NCBI RefSeq assembly: GCF_001426645.1 | Contig: NZ_LMEX01000001.1 | Span: forward strand, 386,755-450,754 | Source of the DNA: Rhodanobacter sp. Root480 | Lineage (GTDB): Bacteria; Pseudomonadota; Gammaproteobacteria; Xanthomonadales; Rhodanobacteraceae | Length of the DNA stretch: 64,000 nucleotides | Reading direction: 5' to 3' | Part shown: positions 34,011-41,555 of the stretch, in pieces | Layout of the letters: each line of letters begins with the position of its first letter | Position numbering within the stretch: the stretch's first letter is position 1 | Notes under the pieces: generated by a model | Databases searched by the model: none | What the model was told of the DNA's origin: nothing | What the model saw: only the letters and a program-made list of their open reading frames with translations | Position numbers and translations under genes: made by a program

Positions 34011-34904
34011 TTGAACATTCGTGGAAGCATCTGTGCGTTGGTCACCCCGTTTACTGCTGATGGCGGGCTCGATCTGCCGGCGTTCGGCCGCCTGCTCGAC
34101 TATCAACTCGAGGGTGGCACGCAGGGCGTGGTGGTGGCCGGTTCCACCGGCGAAGCGCACATGCTGGAGCCCGAAGAGTTCGACCGCCTGCTGACGTTCG
34201 GCGTTCGTCATGTGAACGGCCGGGTGCCGGTGATCGCCGGCACCGGTGAGGCGGGCACGGCCAAGACGGTGGAAGCAACCCGACGCGCGCAGGCACTTGG
34301 CGCCGATGCGGCGCTGGTGGTGGTGCCTTACTACGTGCGTCCGACCCAGGAAGGCATGCGCCGCCATTTCCTGGAAGTGGCCGACCACGGCGGCCTGCCG
34401 CTGCTGCTGTACAACGTGTCCATCCGCACGGCCTGCGACATGTTGCCGGAAACCGTTGCCCGTCTGCGCGACCATCCGTCCATCATCGGTATCAAGGAAG
34501 CCCGCGGCGATGCGGAGCGCATTCGCGCGCTTGCGGAACTTGCGGGCGAGAATTTCGTCTACCTGTCCGGTGACGACGCTACCGCCACCGACGCCATGCT
34601 CGCCGGGGCAAACGGTACTGTCTCGGTGGTGGCCAACCTGGTGCCCAAGGCGTTCCGTGCACTTTGCGACGCGGCGGTCGGCGGCGACAGGGAGGCGACG
34701 GCGCGTTGCTTTGCCGCGTTGGAGCCGTTGTTGAAGGCGCTCAATTGCGCGCCGAATCCGATCGCGGTGAAGGCGGGGTTGCCCGAGCTGGGGCTTGGTC
34801 TGGCGTTGCCGCGGTTGCCGCTTGTTGAATTGAATGAAGGCCCGGAACGTGTCCGACTGCGCCAAGCACTGTCCAGTCTGGCATCCTTGGCCACTGCTGC
34901 CTGA
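34011..34904 (+). CDS. dapA: 4-hydroxy-tetrahydrodipicolinate synthase
   Basis: The 297-residue protein has DapA core motifs 'GSICALVTPF', 'GSTGEA', 'VVPYYVRPTQEG', 'LLLYNVSIRT' (catalytic Tyr, Arg) and Schiff-base Lys in 'IIGIKEARGD'. It condenses pyruvate with aspartate semialdehyde in lysine and peptidoglycan precursor synthesis. Two conserved spots vary: GTTGE is GSTGE, and YNVPxRTG is YNVSIRTA, with catalytic residues kept. TTG 34011 starts the protein. bamC follows 48 bases later, as in E. coli dapA-bamC. Confidence 0.92.
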   Translation: MNIRGSICALVTPFTADGGLDLPAFGRLLDYQLEGGTQGVVVAGSTGEAHMLEPEEFDRLLTFGVRHVNGRVPVIAGTGEAGTAKTVEATRRAQALGADAALVVVPYYVRPTQEGMRRHFLEVADHGGLPLLLYNVSIRTACDMLPETVARLRDHPSIIGIKEARGDAERIRALAELAGENFVYLSGDDATATDAMLAGANGTVSVVANLVPKAFRALCDAAVGGDREATARCFAALEPLLKALNCAPNPIAVKAGLPELGLGLALPRLPLVELNEGPERVRLRQALSSLASLATAA

Positions 34905-34952
34905 AGCGCTGCGGCGTTGCGGCGGCCCGATCCTTCCACGGAATCCCATTAC

Positions 34953-35534
34953 ATGAAGAAAACCTCGCTCCTCGTCACCGTGCCCGCGCTTGCCCTCTGC
35001 GGTTTGCTGCTCGCCGGTTGCGGCATGTTCCGCTCGCACAAGGCATGGGAGACCGCCGTGCAGGAATCGCCGCTGGAGATTCCGCCGAACCTGGACACGC
35101 CATCGGCTACCGCGGCGCTGAACATTCCGCCGCCCGGTGCCAACCAGCCGACCGCCAATGGCGCCAGGGCCTCCGTCGGACCCACCGCCGGCGAGATTTC
35201 CGACGGCTTCATCACGTCCGGCCCGATCGACACGGTCTATCAACGGGTCGGGCAGGCACTGCAGGACGGCAAGGTGGGCAAGGTACTCAGCCACGATGAT
35301 GCCGCGCACAGCTACACGGTTGCCGTTGCCGGTGCCGCGAAGAAGCGGGGCTTCTTCGGCCGCATGTTCCACCGCGAAAAGCGCAGCGATGCCACCGCAT
35401 CGGGCGGCGCGGCGCAGCAGGTCGTGGTCACCGTGGGTGACAGCGGTACCTATGGCAGCGAGGTTCGCGCCAAGGGTGGCGTCAACGCCGTGGGCAAGAT
35501 CATCGATTCGCTGAAAGCGAAGCTGACGGACTAA
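34953..35534 (+). CDS. bamC: Outer-membrane lipoprotein, BamC-like
   Basis: The 193-residue lipoprotein has signal 'LALCGLLLAGCGMF' with lipobox LAGC at about residues 18-21. A short proline-rich unstructured segment follows ('LEIPPNLDTPS', the BamC region that contacts BamD), then one helix-grip-like domain ('TVYQRVGQALQDG', 'YTVAV', 'GKIIDSLKAKL'). It is clearly shorter than E. coli BamC (~344), with only one of the two C-terminal domains. Position right after dapA supports the call. Role: accessory subunit of the outer-membrane protein assembly machine. Confidence 0.8.
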   Translation: MKKTSLLVTVPALALCGLLLAGCGMFRSHKAWETAVQESPLEIPPNLDTPSATAALNIPPPGANQPTANGARASVGPTAGEISDGFITSGPIDTVYQRVGQALQDGKVGKVLSHDDAAHSYTVAVAGAAKKRGFFGRMFHREKRSDATASGGAAQQVVVTVGDSGTYGSEVRAKGGVNAVGKIIDSLKAKLTD

Positions 35535-35552
35535 ACCCGGCCAGGCACCATG

Positions 35553-35580
35553 AAAAAAGCCGCCCTCGGGCGGCTTTTTT
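35553..35580. terminator. Bidirectional intrinsic terminator between bamC and fdxA
   Basis: A6 (35553-35558), stem GCCGCCC/GGGCGGC (35559-35565/35568-35574) and T6 (35575-35580). It serves bamC on the plus strand, and fdxA, which ends at 35597, on the minus strand. Confidence 0.92.
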
Positions 35581-35596
35581 CATGGATGAGGTTTGC

Positions 35597-35920
35597 TCAG
35601 CGCTGCAGCAGCGGGAGCTTGCCCGGCTTGCCGTCCCACTCGCTGGCGTCGGCGGGGGCGTCCTTGCGCTCGGTGATCACTGGCCAGTCGCGGGCCAGTT
35701 CGGCGTTGAGCGCCACGAACGCTTCCTGGCCGGCTGGCACGTCGTCTTCGGGGTAGATCGCGTTGGCGGGGCACTCGGGTTCGCACAACGTGCAGTCGAT
35801 GCAGTCGTCGGGATCGATGGCGAGAAAATTGGGGCCCTCGCGGAAGGCATCGACCGGGCAGACTTCAACGCAATCGGTGTACTTGCACTTGATGCAGTTG
35901 TCGACGACGACGAAAGTCAT
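35597..35920 (-). CDS. fdxA: 7Fe-type ferredoxin
   Basis: The 107-residue ferredoxin has Cys clusters '[19 protein letters not shown]' and '[17 protein letters not shown]', ligating one 3Fe-4S and one 4Fe-4S centre as in FdxA. A C-terminal extension ('[14 protein letters not shown]') is typical. It carries electrons in the cytoplasm; the partner is unknown. ATG 35920 begins the conserved 'MTFVVVDNC'; longer in-frame starts enter the tRNA leader region and are rejected. Confidence 0.93.
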   Translation of the reverse strand: MTFVVVDNCIKCKYTDCVEVCPVDAFREGPNFLAIDPDDCIDCTLCEPECPANAIYPEDDVPAGQEAFVALNAELARDWPVITERKDAPADASEWDGKPGKLPLLQR

Positions 35921-36091
35921 GAACGCGGGTCTGCTTTGAATGGAACGGCGCTCGAACGAGTGTGTCGATCGAGCGCTCTTGTGAAGAGTGCGGCCATGGA
36001 TGGCCGCTTCTGGTCCAGCCAACGTCACGTTGGTCCAGTTGTCGGAATCCTCTCCAGACAACAGCAATCACGGAAGATTGCAAAAGCGAAA

Positions 36092-36167
36092 TGGTGCTCC
36101 CTACGAGGTTCGAACTCGTGTTCCCGCCTTGAGAGGGCAGTGTCCTGGGCCACTAGACGAAGGGAGC
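36092..36167 (-). tRNA. tRNA-Glu (anticodon CUC)
   Basis: The 76-nt minus-strand cloverleaf has acceptor GCTCCCT pairing with AGGGAGC, anticodon loop CTCTCAA (anticodon CTC), T-arm ACGAG-TTCGAAC-CTCGT, and an encoded CCA at 36094-36092. All stems close. GAG codons are common in this GC-rich genome. The 447-base gap 35921-36367 otherwise holds only its promoter and the pcnB leader. Confidence 0.96.
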
Positions 36168-36187
36168 GTTCTCTTGCGAGGCGCGCT

Positions 36188-36215
36188 AGTATAGCGAAAT
36201 TGTTTCGGGCGGCAA
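36188..36215 (-). promoter_or_regulatory. Sigma-70 promoter of tRNA-Glu
   Basis: On the minus strand TTGCCG (36215-36210), 16-bp spacer, TATACT (36193-36188), then a GC-rich AGCGCGCC discriminator as in stringently controlled promoters. Predicted start is about 14 bases before the mature tRNA 5' end. Confidence 0.65.
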
Positions 36216-36367
36216 TGCCTCGCAACCGGTCATTCGTCCACGCCGCCGCAAACACGCTGGTTGCCGTGGGCAATCGGGCGTCCAATGCATCGGCGGCGCA
36301 TCGGCGGTATCGAGCGCCCTGATTGTTATAGTCATGGGTGCCATGCACCTGGAAGGATTCTGACCGC

Positions 36368-37720
36368 TTGAACCTCGACTCAAGAACCAACGCCCCATCC
36401 GCGCTGAAGATCATCTCGCGCGATCAGCACATCATCTCGCGCAAGAACATCAGCAAGGCGGCGCTGCGCGTGCTGTATCGCCTGAATGAAGCCGGCTACA
36501 CCGCCTACCTGGTCGGCGGTGCCGTGCGCGATCTGCTGCTGGGCCTGGCGCCGAAGGACTTCGACGTGGCCACCAGCGCCACCCCGGACGAGGTGAAGCA
36601 CCTGTTCCGCAACTGCCGCCTGATCGGCCGTCGCTTCCGCCTGGCGCATGTGGTGTTCGGCCCGGAAATCATCGAGGTCGCGACTTTTCGGGGCCTGGGC
36701 GAGGAGGGTTGCGAAGGCGACCGCAGCATCGTCGACGGGCGCATCGTGCGCGACAACATCTGGGGCACGATCGAGGAGGACGCGATCCGCCGCGATTTCC
36801 GCGTCAACGCGATGTATTACGACATCAGCGATTTCTCCGTCCGCGATTACGTGGGCGGCATGCAGGACCTGCACGACCGCGTATTGCGCTTGATCGGCGA
36901 TCCGGAAACACGCTATCGCGAAGACCCGGTACGCATGCTGCGCGCGGCACGACTGGCGGCCAAGCTGGACATGCACATCGACGCGGCCGCTATGGCGCCG
37001 TTCGAAGCACTGGGGCCGCTGCTGGGCGATGCCGCGCCAGCGCGCCTGTTCGATGAATCGCTGAAGATGTTCCTGAGCGGAAACGGGCTGAAGAGTTTCC
37101 ACATGCTGGAACAGTGCGGCCTGCTGAAGTTCCTGTTTCCCGCCACCGCGCGCGCGCTCAAGCGCGGCGATGCCGCATTGCGCGCGCTGGTCGAGCACGG
37201 CCTGGCCAACACCGATGCGCGGGTGCGCGAAGGCAAATCGGTAACGCCCGCGTTCCTGTTTGCGGTGCTGTTGTGGGGCGAGGTGCGCGACGTGGCGCAG
37301 CAGCTGATCGGTCGCGGTGTGGAGCGCACCGATGCCTGGGCGCGCGCGGCGGCACAGGTGGTGGGCGAGCAGTGCCAGCGCGTGGCCATCCCGCGCCGGT
37401 TCACCTTCACGATGGAGGAGATCTGGTCGCTGCAGCCGCGGTTCGAACAGGTGCAGCGCAAGCGCGTGTTCCGCCTGATGGCGCACCCACGCTTCCGTGC
37501 CGCGTTCGATTTCCTGCTGCTGCGAGCGGACGAATCGCCGGCGACGCTGCAACTGGGCCAGTGGTGGGCACACGCCCAGCAGTTGCCGCCCGATGTGCTC
37601 TCCGCGGCCTTGCCGGTCGGCGGTGGCAATGCGGCCAGCGACCCGGTCGCCGCTCCCGCCGGCAAACCACCGCGTCCGCGGCGGCGTCGGCGCAAATCGG
37701 GTAACGCGGGATCGGCGTGA
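36368..37720 (+). CDS. pcnB: Polynucleotide adenylyltransferase (poly(A) polymerase I)
   Basis: The 450-residue class II nucleotidyltransferase has 'AYLVGGAVRDLLLG', catalytic 'DFDVATSATPDEV', 'FRLAHVVFG' and 'RRDFRVNAMYYD'. A tRNA-NT-like head and neck domains follow, ending in a basic tail ('PPRPRRRRRKSG') typical of PcnB rather than CCA-adding enzyme. It adds poly(A) tails that speed mRNA decay. TTG 36368 is favoured (GGAAGGA ten bases upstream); E. coli pcnB also uses a rare start. GTG 36338 is an alternative. A TATAGT at 36327 is a likely -10. It overlaps folK by four bases. Confidence 0.93.
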   Translation: MNLDSRTNAPSALKIISRDQHIISRKNISKAALRVLYRLNEAGYTAYLVGGAVRDLLLGLAPKDFDVATSATPDEVKHLFRNCRLIGRRFRLAHVVFGPEIIEVATFRGLGEEGCEGDRSIVDGRIVRDNIWGTIEEDAIRRDFRVNAMYYDISDFSVRDYVGGMQDLHDRVLRLIGDPETRYREDPVRMLRAARLAAKLDMHIDAAAMAPFEALGPLLGDAAPARLFDESLKMFLSGNGLKSFHMLEQCGLLKFLFPATARALKRGDAALRALVEHGLANTDARVREGKSVTPAFLFAVLLWGEVRDVAQQLIGRGVERTDAWARAAAQVVGEQCQRVAIPRRFTFTMEEIWSLQPRFEQVQRKRVFRLMAHPRFRAAFDFLLLRADESPATLQLGQWWAHAQQLPPDVLSAALPVGGGNAASDPVAAPAGKPPRPRRRRRKSGNAGSA

Positions 37721-38193
37721 CCCGCGCTTTCATTGCCCTGGGCAGCAACCTGGGCGATCCGCGCCAGCAGGTGCTCGATGCGATGGATGCGCTGCAGCGG
37801 CTGCCGGACAGCCGGGTGCTGCAGCGCTCGCGGCTGTATCGCACGCCGCCGTGGGGCGTTCTCGACCAGCCGGACTTCATCAACGCCGTAGTTGCCATCG
37901 ATACCGGCTTGTCGCCCCATGCCTTGCTCGATGCCCTGCATGCGATCGAACAGCAGGCCGGCCGCGTTCGACTTGAGCGCAACGGCCCGCGCACGCTGGA
38001 CCTCGATCTGCTGTACATGGATGGCGTCCGCATCAACTACGCACAGCTGACCGTGCCCCATCCACGCATCGCCGAACGCGCCTTCGTGCTGCTGCCATTG
38101 GCCGACGTGGCGCCCGAGCTGCAACTGCCAGCCGGGACGGTGGCGGAGCTGTTGGCGCGGATCGATATTCACGGTTGCGTAGCGCTGGCTTGA
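37717..38193 (+). CDS. folK: 2-amino-4-hydroxy-6-hydroxymethyldihydropteridine diphosphokinase
   Basis: The 158-residue HPPK has 'AFIALGSNLGDPRQQ', 'RSRLYRTPPWGVLDQPDFINAV' (substrate loops) and the signature 'GPRTLDLDLLYMDG' with metal-binding Asp pair. It makes the diphosphate precursor of dihydropteroate in folate synthesis. GTG 37717 overlaps the pcnB TGA (GTGA). The pcnB-folK-panB order matches E. coli. Confidence 0.95.
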   Translation: MTRAFIALGSNLGDPRQQVLDAMDALQRLPDSRVLQRSRLYRTPPWGVLDQPDFINAVVAIDTGLSPHALLDALHAIEQQAGRVRLERNGPRTLDLDLLYMDGVRINYAQLTVPHPRIAERAFVLLPLADVAPELQLPAGTVAELLARIDIHGCVALA

Positions 38194-38246
38194 GGCAAGA
38201 TCGCGATCCGCCGGATAATTGCCGTTTGACCGCCGCAGGAAGTGCC

Positions 38247-39077
38247 GTGTACGTACAGAATGCCGAAGCCCCGCCGCGCAAGCCGGTCACCGTGCCGGGT
38301 CTGCATGCCATGAAGGCGGCTGGCCAGCGCATCGTGATGCTTACCGCCTACGACACCAGTTTCGCCTGGCACCTGGAAAACGCCGGCGTCGATATCGCGC
38401 TGGTGGGCGATTCGCTGGGCATGGTGGTGCAAGGCCACAGCAGCACCTTGCCGGTAACGCTGGACCAGATGGTCTACCACACGAGCGCCGCGGCGCGCGG
38501 GCTGTCCGCCACCATGCTGGTGGCCGACCTGCCGTTCATGGCCGACCGCGACACTGTGCACGCCATGGAGGCCGCCGCGCGCCTGGTGGGCGAGGCGGGT
38601 GCCGCGATGGTGAAGATCGAGGGCGCCGCGCCGCATGTGCTGGAGATCATCGAAGCCCTGACCGCGCGCGCGATTCCCGTATGTGCACACCTGGGCCTGA
38701 CCCCGCAGTCGGTGCACAAATTCGGCGGCTTCCGCATCCAGGGCCGCGACGAGGCCGCCGCCGACCGCATCCTCGCCGAGGCGCTGGCCGTGGAGGCCGC
38801 CGGTGCCGCCTTGCTGGTGCTCGAAGGCGTGCCTACCGCGCTGGGCGAGCGGGTGACCGGCGCGCTGCAGATTCCGGTCGTCGGCATCGGCGCCGGCCCG
38901 CATTGCGACGGGCAGGTGCTGGTGATCCACGACATGCTGGGCATCACGCCGGGCAAGCGACCGAAATTCAGCAAGGATTTCCTGGCCGGCAGCGGTTCCG
39001 TGGGCGCGGCTATCAGTGCCTATGCCGCCGACGTGCGCAGTGGTGCCTTCCCCGGCCCCGAGCATTGCTTCAGCTGA
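38247..39077 (+). CDS. panB: 3-methyl-2-oxobutanoate hydroxymethyltransferase
   Basis: The 276-residue TIM barrel has 'MLTAYDTSFA', metal ligand 'VGDSLGMVVQGHSSTLPVTL', 'DLPFMA', 'AAMVKIEGA', 'VCAHLGLTPQSVHKFGGF' and 'VVGIGAGPHCDGQVLVIHDMLG'. It adds a hydroxymethyl group from 5,10-methylene-THF to ketoisovalerate, the first step to pantoate. GTG 38247 has AGGAA five bases upstream and fits family length; an ATG at 38175 overlaps folK and is unlikely. Confidence 0.95.
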   Translation: MYVQNAEAPPRKPVTVPGLHAMKAAGQRIVMLTAYDTSFAWHLENAGVDIALVGDSLGMVVQGHSSTLPVTLDQMVYHTSAAARGLSATMLVADLPFMADRDTVHAMEAAARLVGEAGAAMVKIEGAAPHVLEIIEALTARAIPVCAHLGLTPQSVHKFGGFRIQGRDEAAADRILAEALAVEAAGAALLVLEGVPTALGERVTGALQIPVVGIGAGPHCDGQVLVIHDMLGITPGKRPKFSKDFLAGSGSVGAAISAYAADVRSGAFPGPEHCFS

Positions 39078-39094
39078 CTGACGGAACCCCTCCC

Positions 39095-39940
39095 ATGCAA
39101 ACCGTCCAGGACGCCGCTGCACTCCGTGCCACCATCCGTGGTTGGCGTTCACAAGGCCAGACGGTGGGCTTCGTGCCCACCATGGGCAACCTGCACGCCG
39201 GGCATCAGTCGCTGATCCGGCTGGCGCGTGCCCGCGCCGACAAGGTGGTGGCCAGTGTGTTCGTCAACCCGACCCAGTTCGGGCCGAACGAGGATTTCGA
39301 GCGCTATCCGCGCACCCTGGCGCAGGACAGCGCCGCGCTGACCGAGCAGGAATGCGACCTGCTGTTTGCGCCGGAAGTGGCCACGCTGTATCCGTTCGGC
39401 CCCGCCAGCACCGTGCTGCTGCGCGTGCCCGAGATCACCACGATGCTGGAAGGCGCGCATCGCCCCGGCCATTTCGATGGCATGGCCACGGTGGTGTGCA
39501 AACTGTTCAACTTGGTGCAGCCGGATCTGGCGGTGTTCGGCCAGAAGGATTTCCAGCAACTGAGGGTGATCGAGCGCATGGTGCGCGATCTTTCGCTGCC
39601 GATAAAAGTGGTCTCTGCGCCGATCCTGCGCGCCGACGACGGCCTGGCGCTGAGTTCACGCAACCAGTACCTGTCGCCGGAGGAGCGGAGCCGCGCGCCG
39701 TACATCCACTCCACCCTGCTGCAGATGCGCGAGCTGCTGGACGCGGGCCACGCATGGCAAGCGGTGGAGCAGGCGGCGCATGCACGCCTGGTACGTGCCG
39801 GTTTTGCGCCGGATTATGTGGTGATCCGTGACGTGGAAAATCTGGCTGAACCCAGCGGCCAGGCCGGCGAGCGGCTGGTGGCGCTGGTGGCCGCACGGCT
39901 GGGCAGCACGCGCCTGATCGACAACCTGCTGCTCGACTGA
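39095..39940 (+). CDS. panC: Pantothenate synthetase
   Basis: The 281-residue protein has 'VGFVPTMGNLHAGHQSLI' (HxGH), 'SVFVNPTQFGPNEDF', 'DGMATVVCKLFNLVQPDLAVFGQKDFQQL' region, and 'LALSSRNQYLSPEE' (KMSKS-like). It ligates pantoate and beta-alanine using ATP. It starts 17 bases after panB in the same operon. Confidence 0.95.
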   Translation: MQTVQDAAALRATIRGWRSQGQTVGFVPTMGNLHAGHQSLIRLARARADKVVASVFVNPTQFGPNEDFERYPRTLAQDSAALTEQECDLLFAPEVATLYPFGPASTVLLRVPEITTMLEGAHRPGHFDGMATVVCKLFNLVQPDLAVFGQKDFQQLRVIERMVRDLSLPIKVVSAPILRADDGLALSSRNQYLSPEERSRAPYIHSTLLQMRELLDAGHAWQAVEQAAHARLVRAGFAPDYVVIRDVENLAEPSGQAGERLVALVAARLGSTRLIDNLLLD

Positions 39941-39972
39941 TACCCGAAACACGCCCCGTGCCAGACGTCGTG

Positions 39973-40003
39973 TTGCGACGCAGCGACGCGCGGGCCGTAT
40001 AAT
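39973..40003 (+). promoter_or_regulatory. Candidate promoter for panD
   Basis: TTGCGA (39973-39978), 19-bp spacer, consensus TATAAT (39998-40003), 35 bases before panD ATG. The long spacer lowers confidence, but a perfect -10 in GC-rich DNA suggests panD is also transcribed apart from panBC. Confidence 0.5.
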
Positions 40004-40038
40004 GCCGCTTTACGCAGCTCCTGCTGGAACAGAACGTC

Positions 40039-40428
40039 ATGCAACTGAACATGCTCAAGGCCAAGATCCATCGCGCCACCGTGACCCACGCCGAGTTGCA
40101 CTACGAGGGTTCGATCGCGATCGACGGCGTGCTGCTGGATGCCTCGGGCATCCGCGAGTACGAGCAGATCCACGCCTGGAACGTCAACAGCGGCCAGCGC
40201 TTTGTCACCTATGCGCTGCGGGCAGAAGAGGGCTCGGGCATCATCTCGGTCAACGGCAGCGCCGCGCGCAGCGCGCAGGCGGGTGATCTGGTGATCATCG
40301 CGGCCTTCGTGCAATTGAGCGAGGCGGAGCTGGAAACGTACCAGCCGACCCTGGTCTACGTGGGTGCGCACAACCGCATCAGCCACACCAATCGCGCCAT
40401 TCCCAAGCAGATGGCCGAGGTTTCCTGA
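40039..40428 (+). CDS. panD: Aspartate 1-decarboxylase
   Basis: The 129-residue pyruvoyl enzyme has self-cleavage site '[10 protein letters not shown]' (Gly24-Ser25), '[15 protein letters not shown]' and 'GDLVIIAAF'. It decarboxylates aspartate to beta-alanine for PanC. Length fits (~126). It ends 14 bases from the convergent queG gene. Confidence 0.95.
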   Translation: MQLNMLKAKIHRATVTHAELHYEGSIAIDGVLLDASGIREYEQIHAWNVNSGQRFVTYALRAEEGSGIISVNGSAARSAQAGDLVIIAAFVQLSEAELETYQPTLVYVGAHNRISHTNRAIPKQMAEVS

Positions 40429-40442
40429 ACCAGCGCGTGACT

Positions 40443-41516
40443 TTACCCGCGCTGCCGCGCCAGCGCCCAGGCCACATGCTCGCGCACGACCGGCGAAGGA
40501 TGATCGGCCCGCGCATTCAGCGCCTCCACAACCTCGGTTGAGCGGGGCGCGTTGCCCAGCGCCACCGCGATATTGCGCAGCCAGCCCTCGTAACCGGTGC
40601 GGCGGATCGCCATGCCCTCGGTGCGCTTGAGGAATTCCTGTTCGGTCCAGCCGAACAGCTCCACCAGCTTCGCACCGTCCAGGCTGTGCCGCGGCGCGAA
40701 ATCCGGTTCGCTGGTTTCCTGCGCAAACTTGTTCCACGGGCAGACGAGCTGGCAGTCATCGCAGCCGAAGATGCGGTTGCCCATCGGCGCGCGCAGATCC
40801 TCGGGGATGCTGCCCTTGAGCTCGATCGTGAGGTAGGAAATGCAGCGCTTCGCATCGAGCTGGTACGGCCCCAGGATCGCCTGGGTCGGACAAACGTCGA
40901 TGCAGCGGGTGCAGCTGCCGCAATGGGCGCTGGCCGGCGGGTCGACCGGCAACGGCAGGTCGGTGAACAGCTCACCCAGGAAGAAATACGAGCCGGCGCG
41001 GCGATTGATCAGCACCGTGTGCTTGCCGATCCAGCCCAGCCCCGCGTTGCGTGCCAGTGCCTTCTCCATCACCGGCGCGGAATCCACGTACGCCCGGTAG
41101 CCGAAATCGCCGACCACGCCCTGGATGCGCTCGGCCAGCTTCTGCAGCCGCCCGCGCATCAGCTTGTGGTAATCGCGGCCCAGTGCGTAACGCGAGACGT
41201 AGCCCGCCTGCGCATCGCCCAGCACATCCCACGCATTGGCGGTGCCGGGCGGGATGTAATCCATGCGTACCGAGATCACCCGCTGCGTGCCCGGTTCCAG
41301 CTCCGCCGGCCGCGTGCGCTTGCTGCCGTGGCGGGCCATGTACTCCATCTCGCCGTGATGGCCCTCGTCGAGCCAACGCTGCAGGTGTTGTTCGTCCTCG
41401 TCGAGGTCGACGCCGCTGATGCCGGTGTTGGCGAACCCGAGCTCCCGCGCCCAGCGCTTGATGTCGCGGGCCAGCGCGGCAAAGTCGGTGGTGGAAGGGA
41501 CATCGGCGGCGGACAT
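40443..41516 (-). CDS. queG: Epoxyqueuosine reductase
   Basis: The 357-residue protein has the cobalamin-binding QueG fold plus two 4Fe-4S sites, 'HCGSCTRCIDVCPTQAI' and 'GCDDCQLVCPWN'. Other signatures are 'YALGRDYHKLMRGRL' and 'GWIGKHTVLINRRAGSYFFLGEL', with a HEAT-like C-terminus. It reduces epoxyqueuosine to queuosine in tRNA. Divergence from nnr-tsaE-amiC-mutL matches the conserved neighbourhood. Confidence 0.95.
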   Translation of the reverse strand: MSAADVPSTTDFAALARDIKRWARELGFANTGISGVDLDEDEQHLQRWLDEGHHGEMEYMARHGSKRTRPAELEPGTQRVISVRMDYIPPGTANAWDVLGDAQAGYVSRYALGRDYHKLMRGRLQKLAERIQGVVGDFGYRAYVDSAPVMEKALARNAGLGWIGKHTVLINRRAGSYFFLGELFTDLPLPVDPPASAHCGSCTRCIDVCPTQAILGPYQLDAKRCISYLTIELKGSIPEDLRAPMGNRIFGCDDCQLVCPWNKFAQETSEPDFAPRHSLDGAKLVELFGWTEQEFLKRTEGMAIRRTGYEGWLRNIAVALGNAPRSTEVVEALNARADHPSPVVREHVAWALARQRG

Positions 41517-41543
41517 CCGGTCATTGTAAATCGTGCGCAGGCT

Positions 41544-41549
41544 TATAAT
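41544..41549 (+). promoter_or_regulatory. -10 box of the nnr operon, implying a leaderless mRNA
   Basis: A consensus TATAAT ends six bases before ATG 41556. The predicted start site is at or next to the A of ATG, and no Shine-Dalgarno sequence is present, so the message is probably leaderless. The -35 is weak (TCATTG at 41521, 17-bp spacer). Confidence 0.55.
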
Positions 41550-41555
41550 TCGCCG

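Noticed and set aside
35582-36322. 246-codon plus-strand frame over fdxA and the tRNA
   Set aside because: It is antisense to the 7Fe ferredoxin and crosses the tRNA gene; no domain is present.
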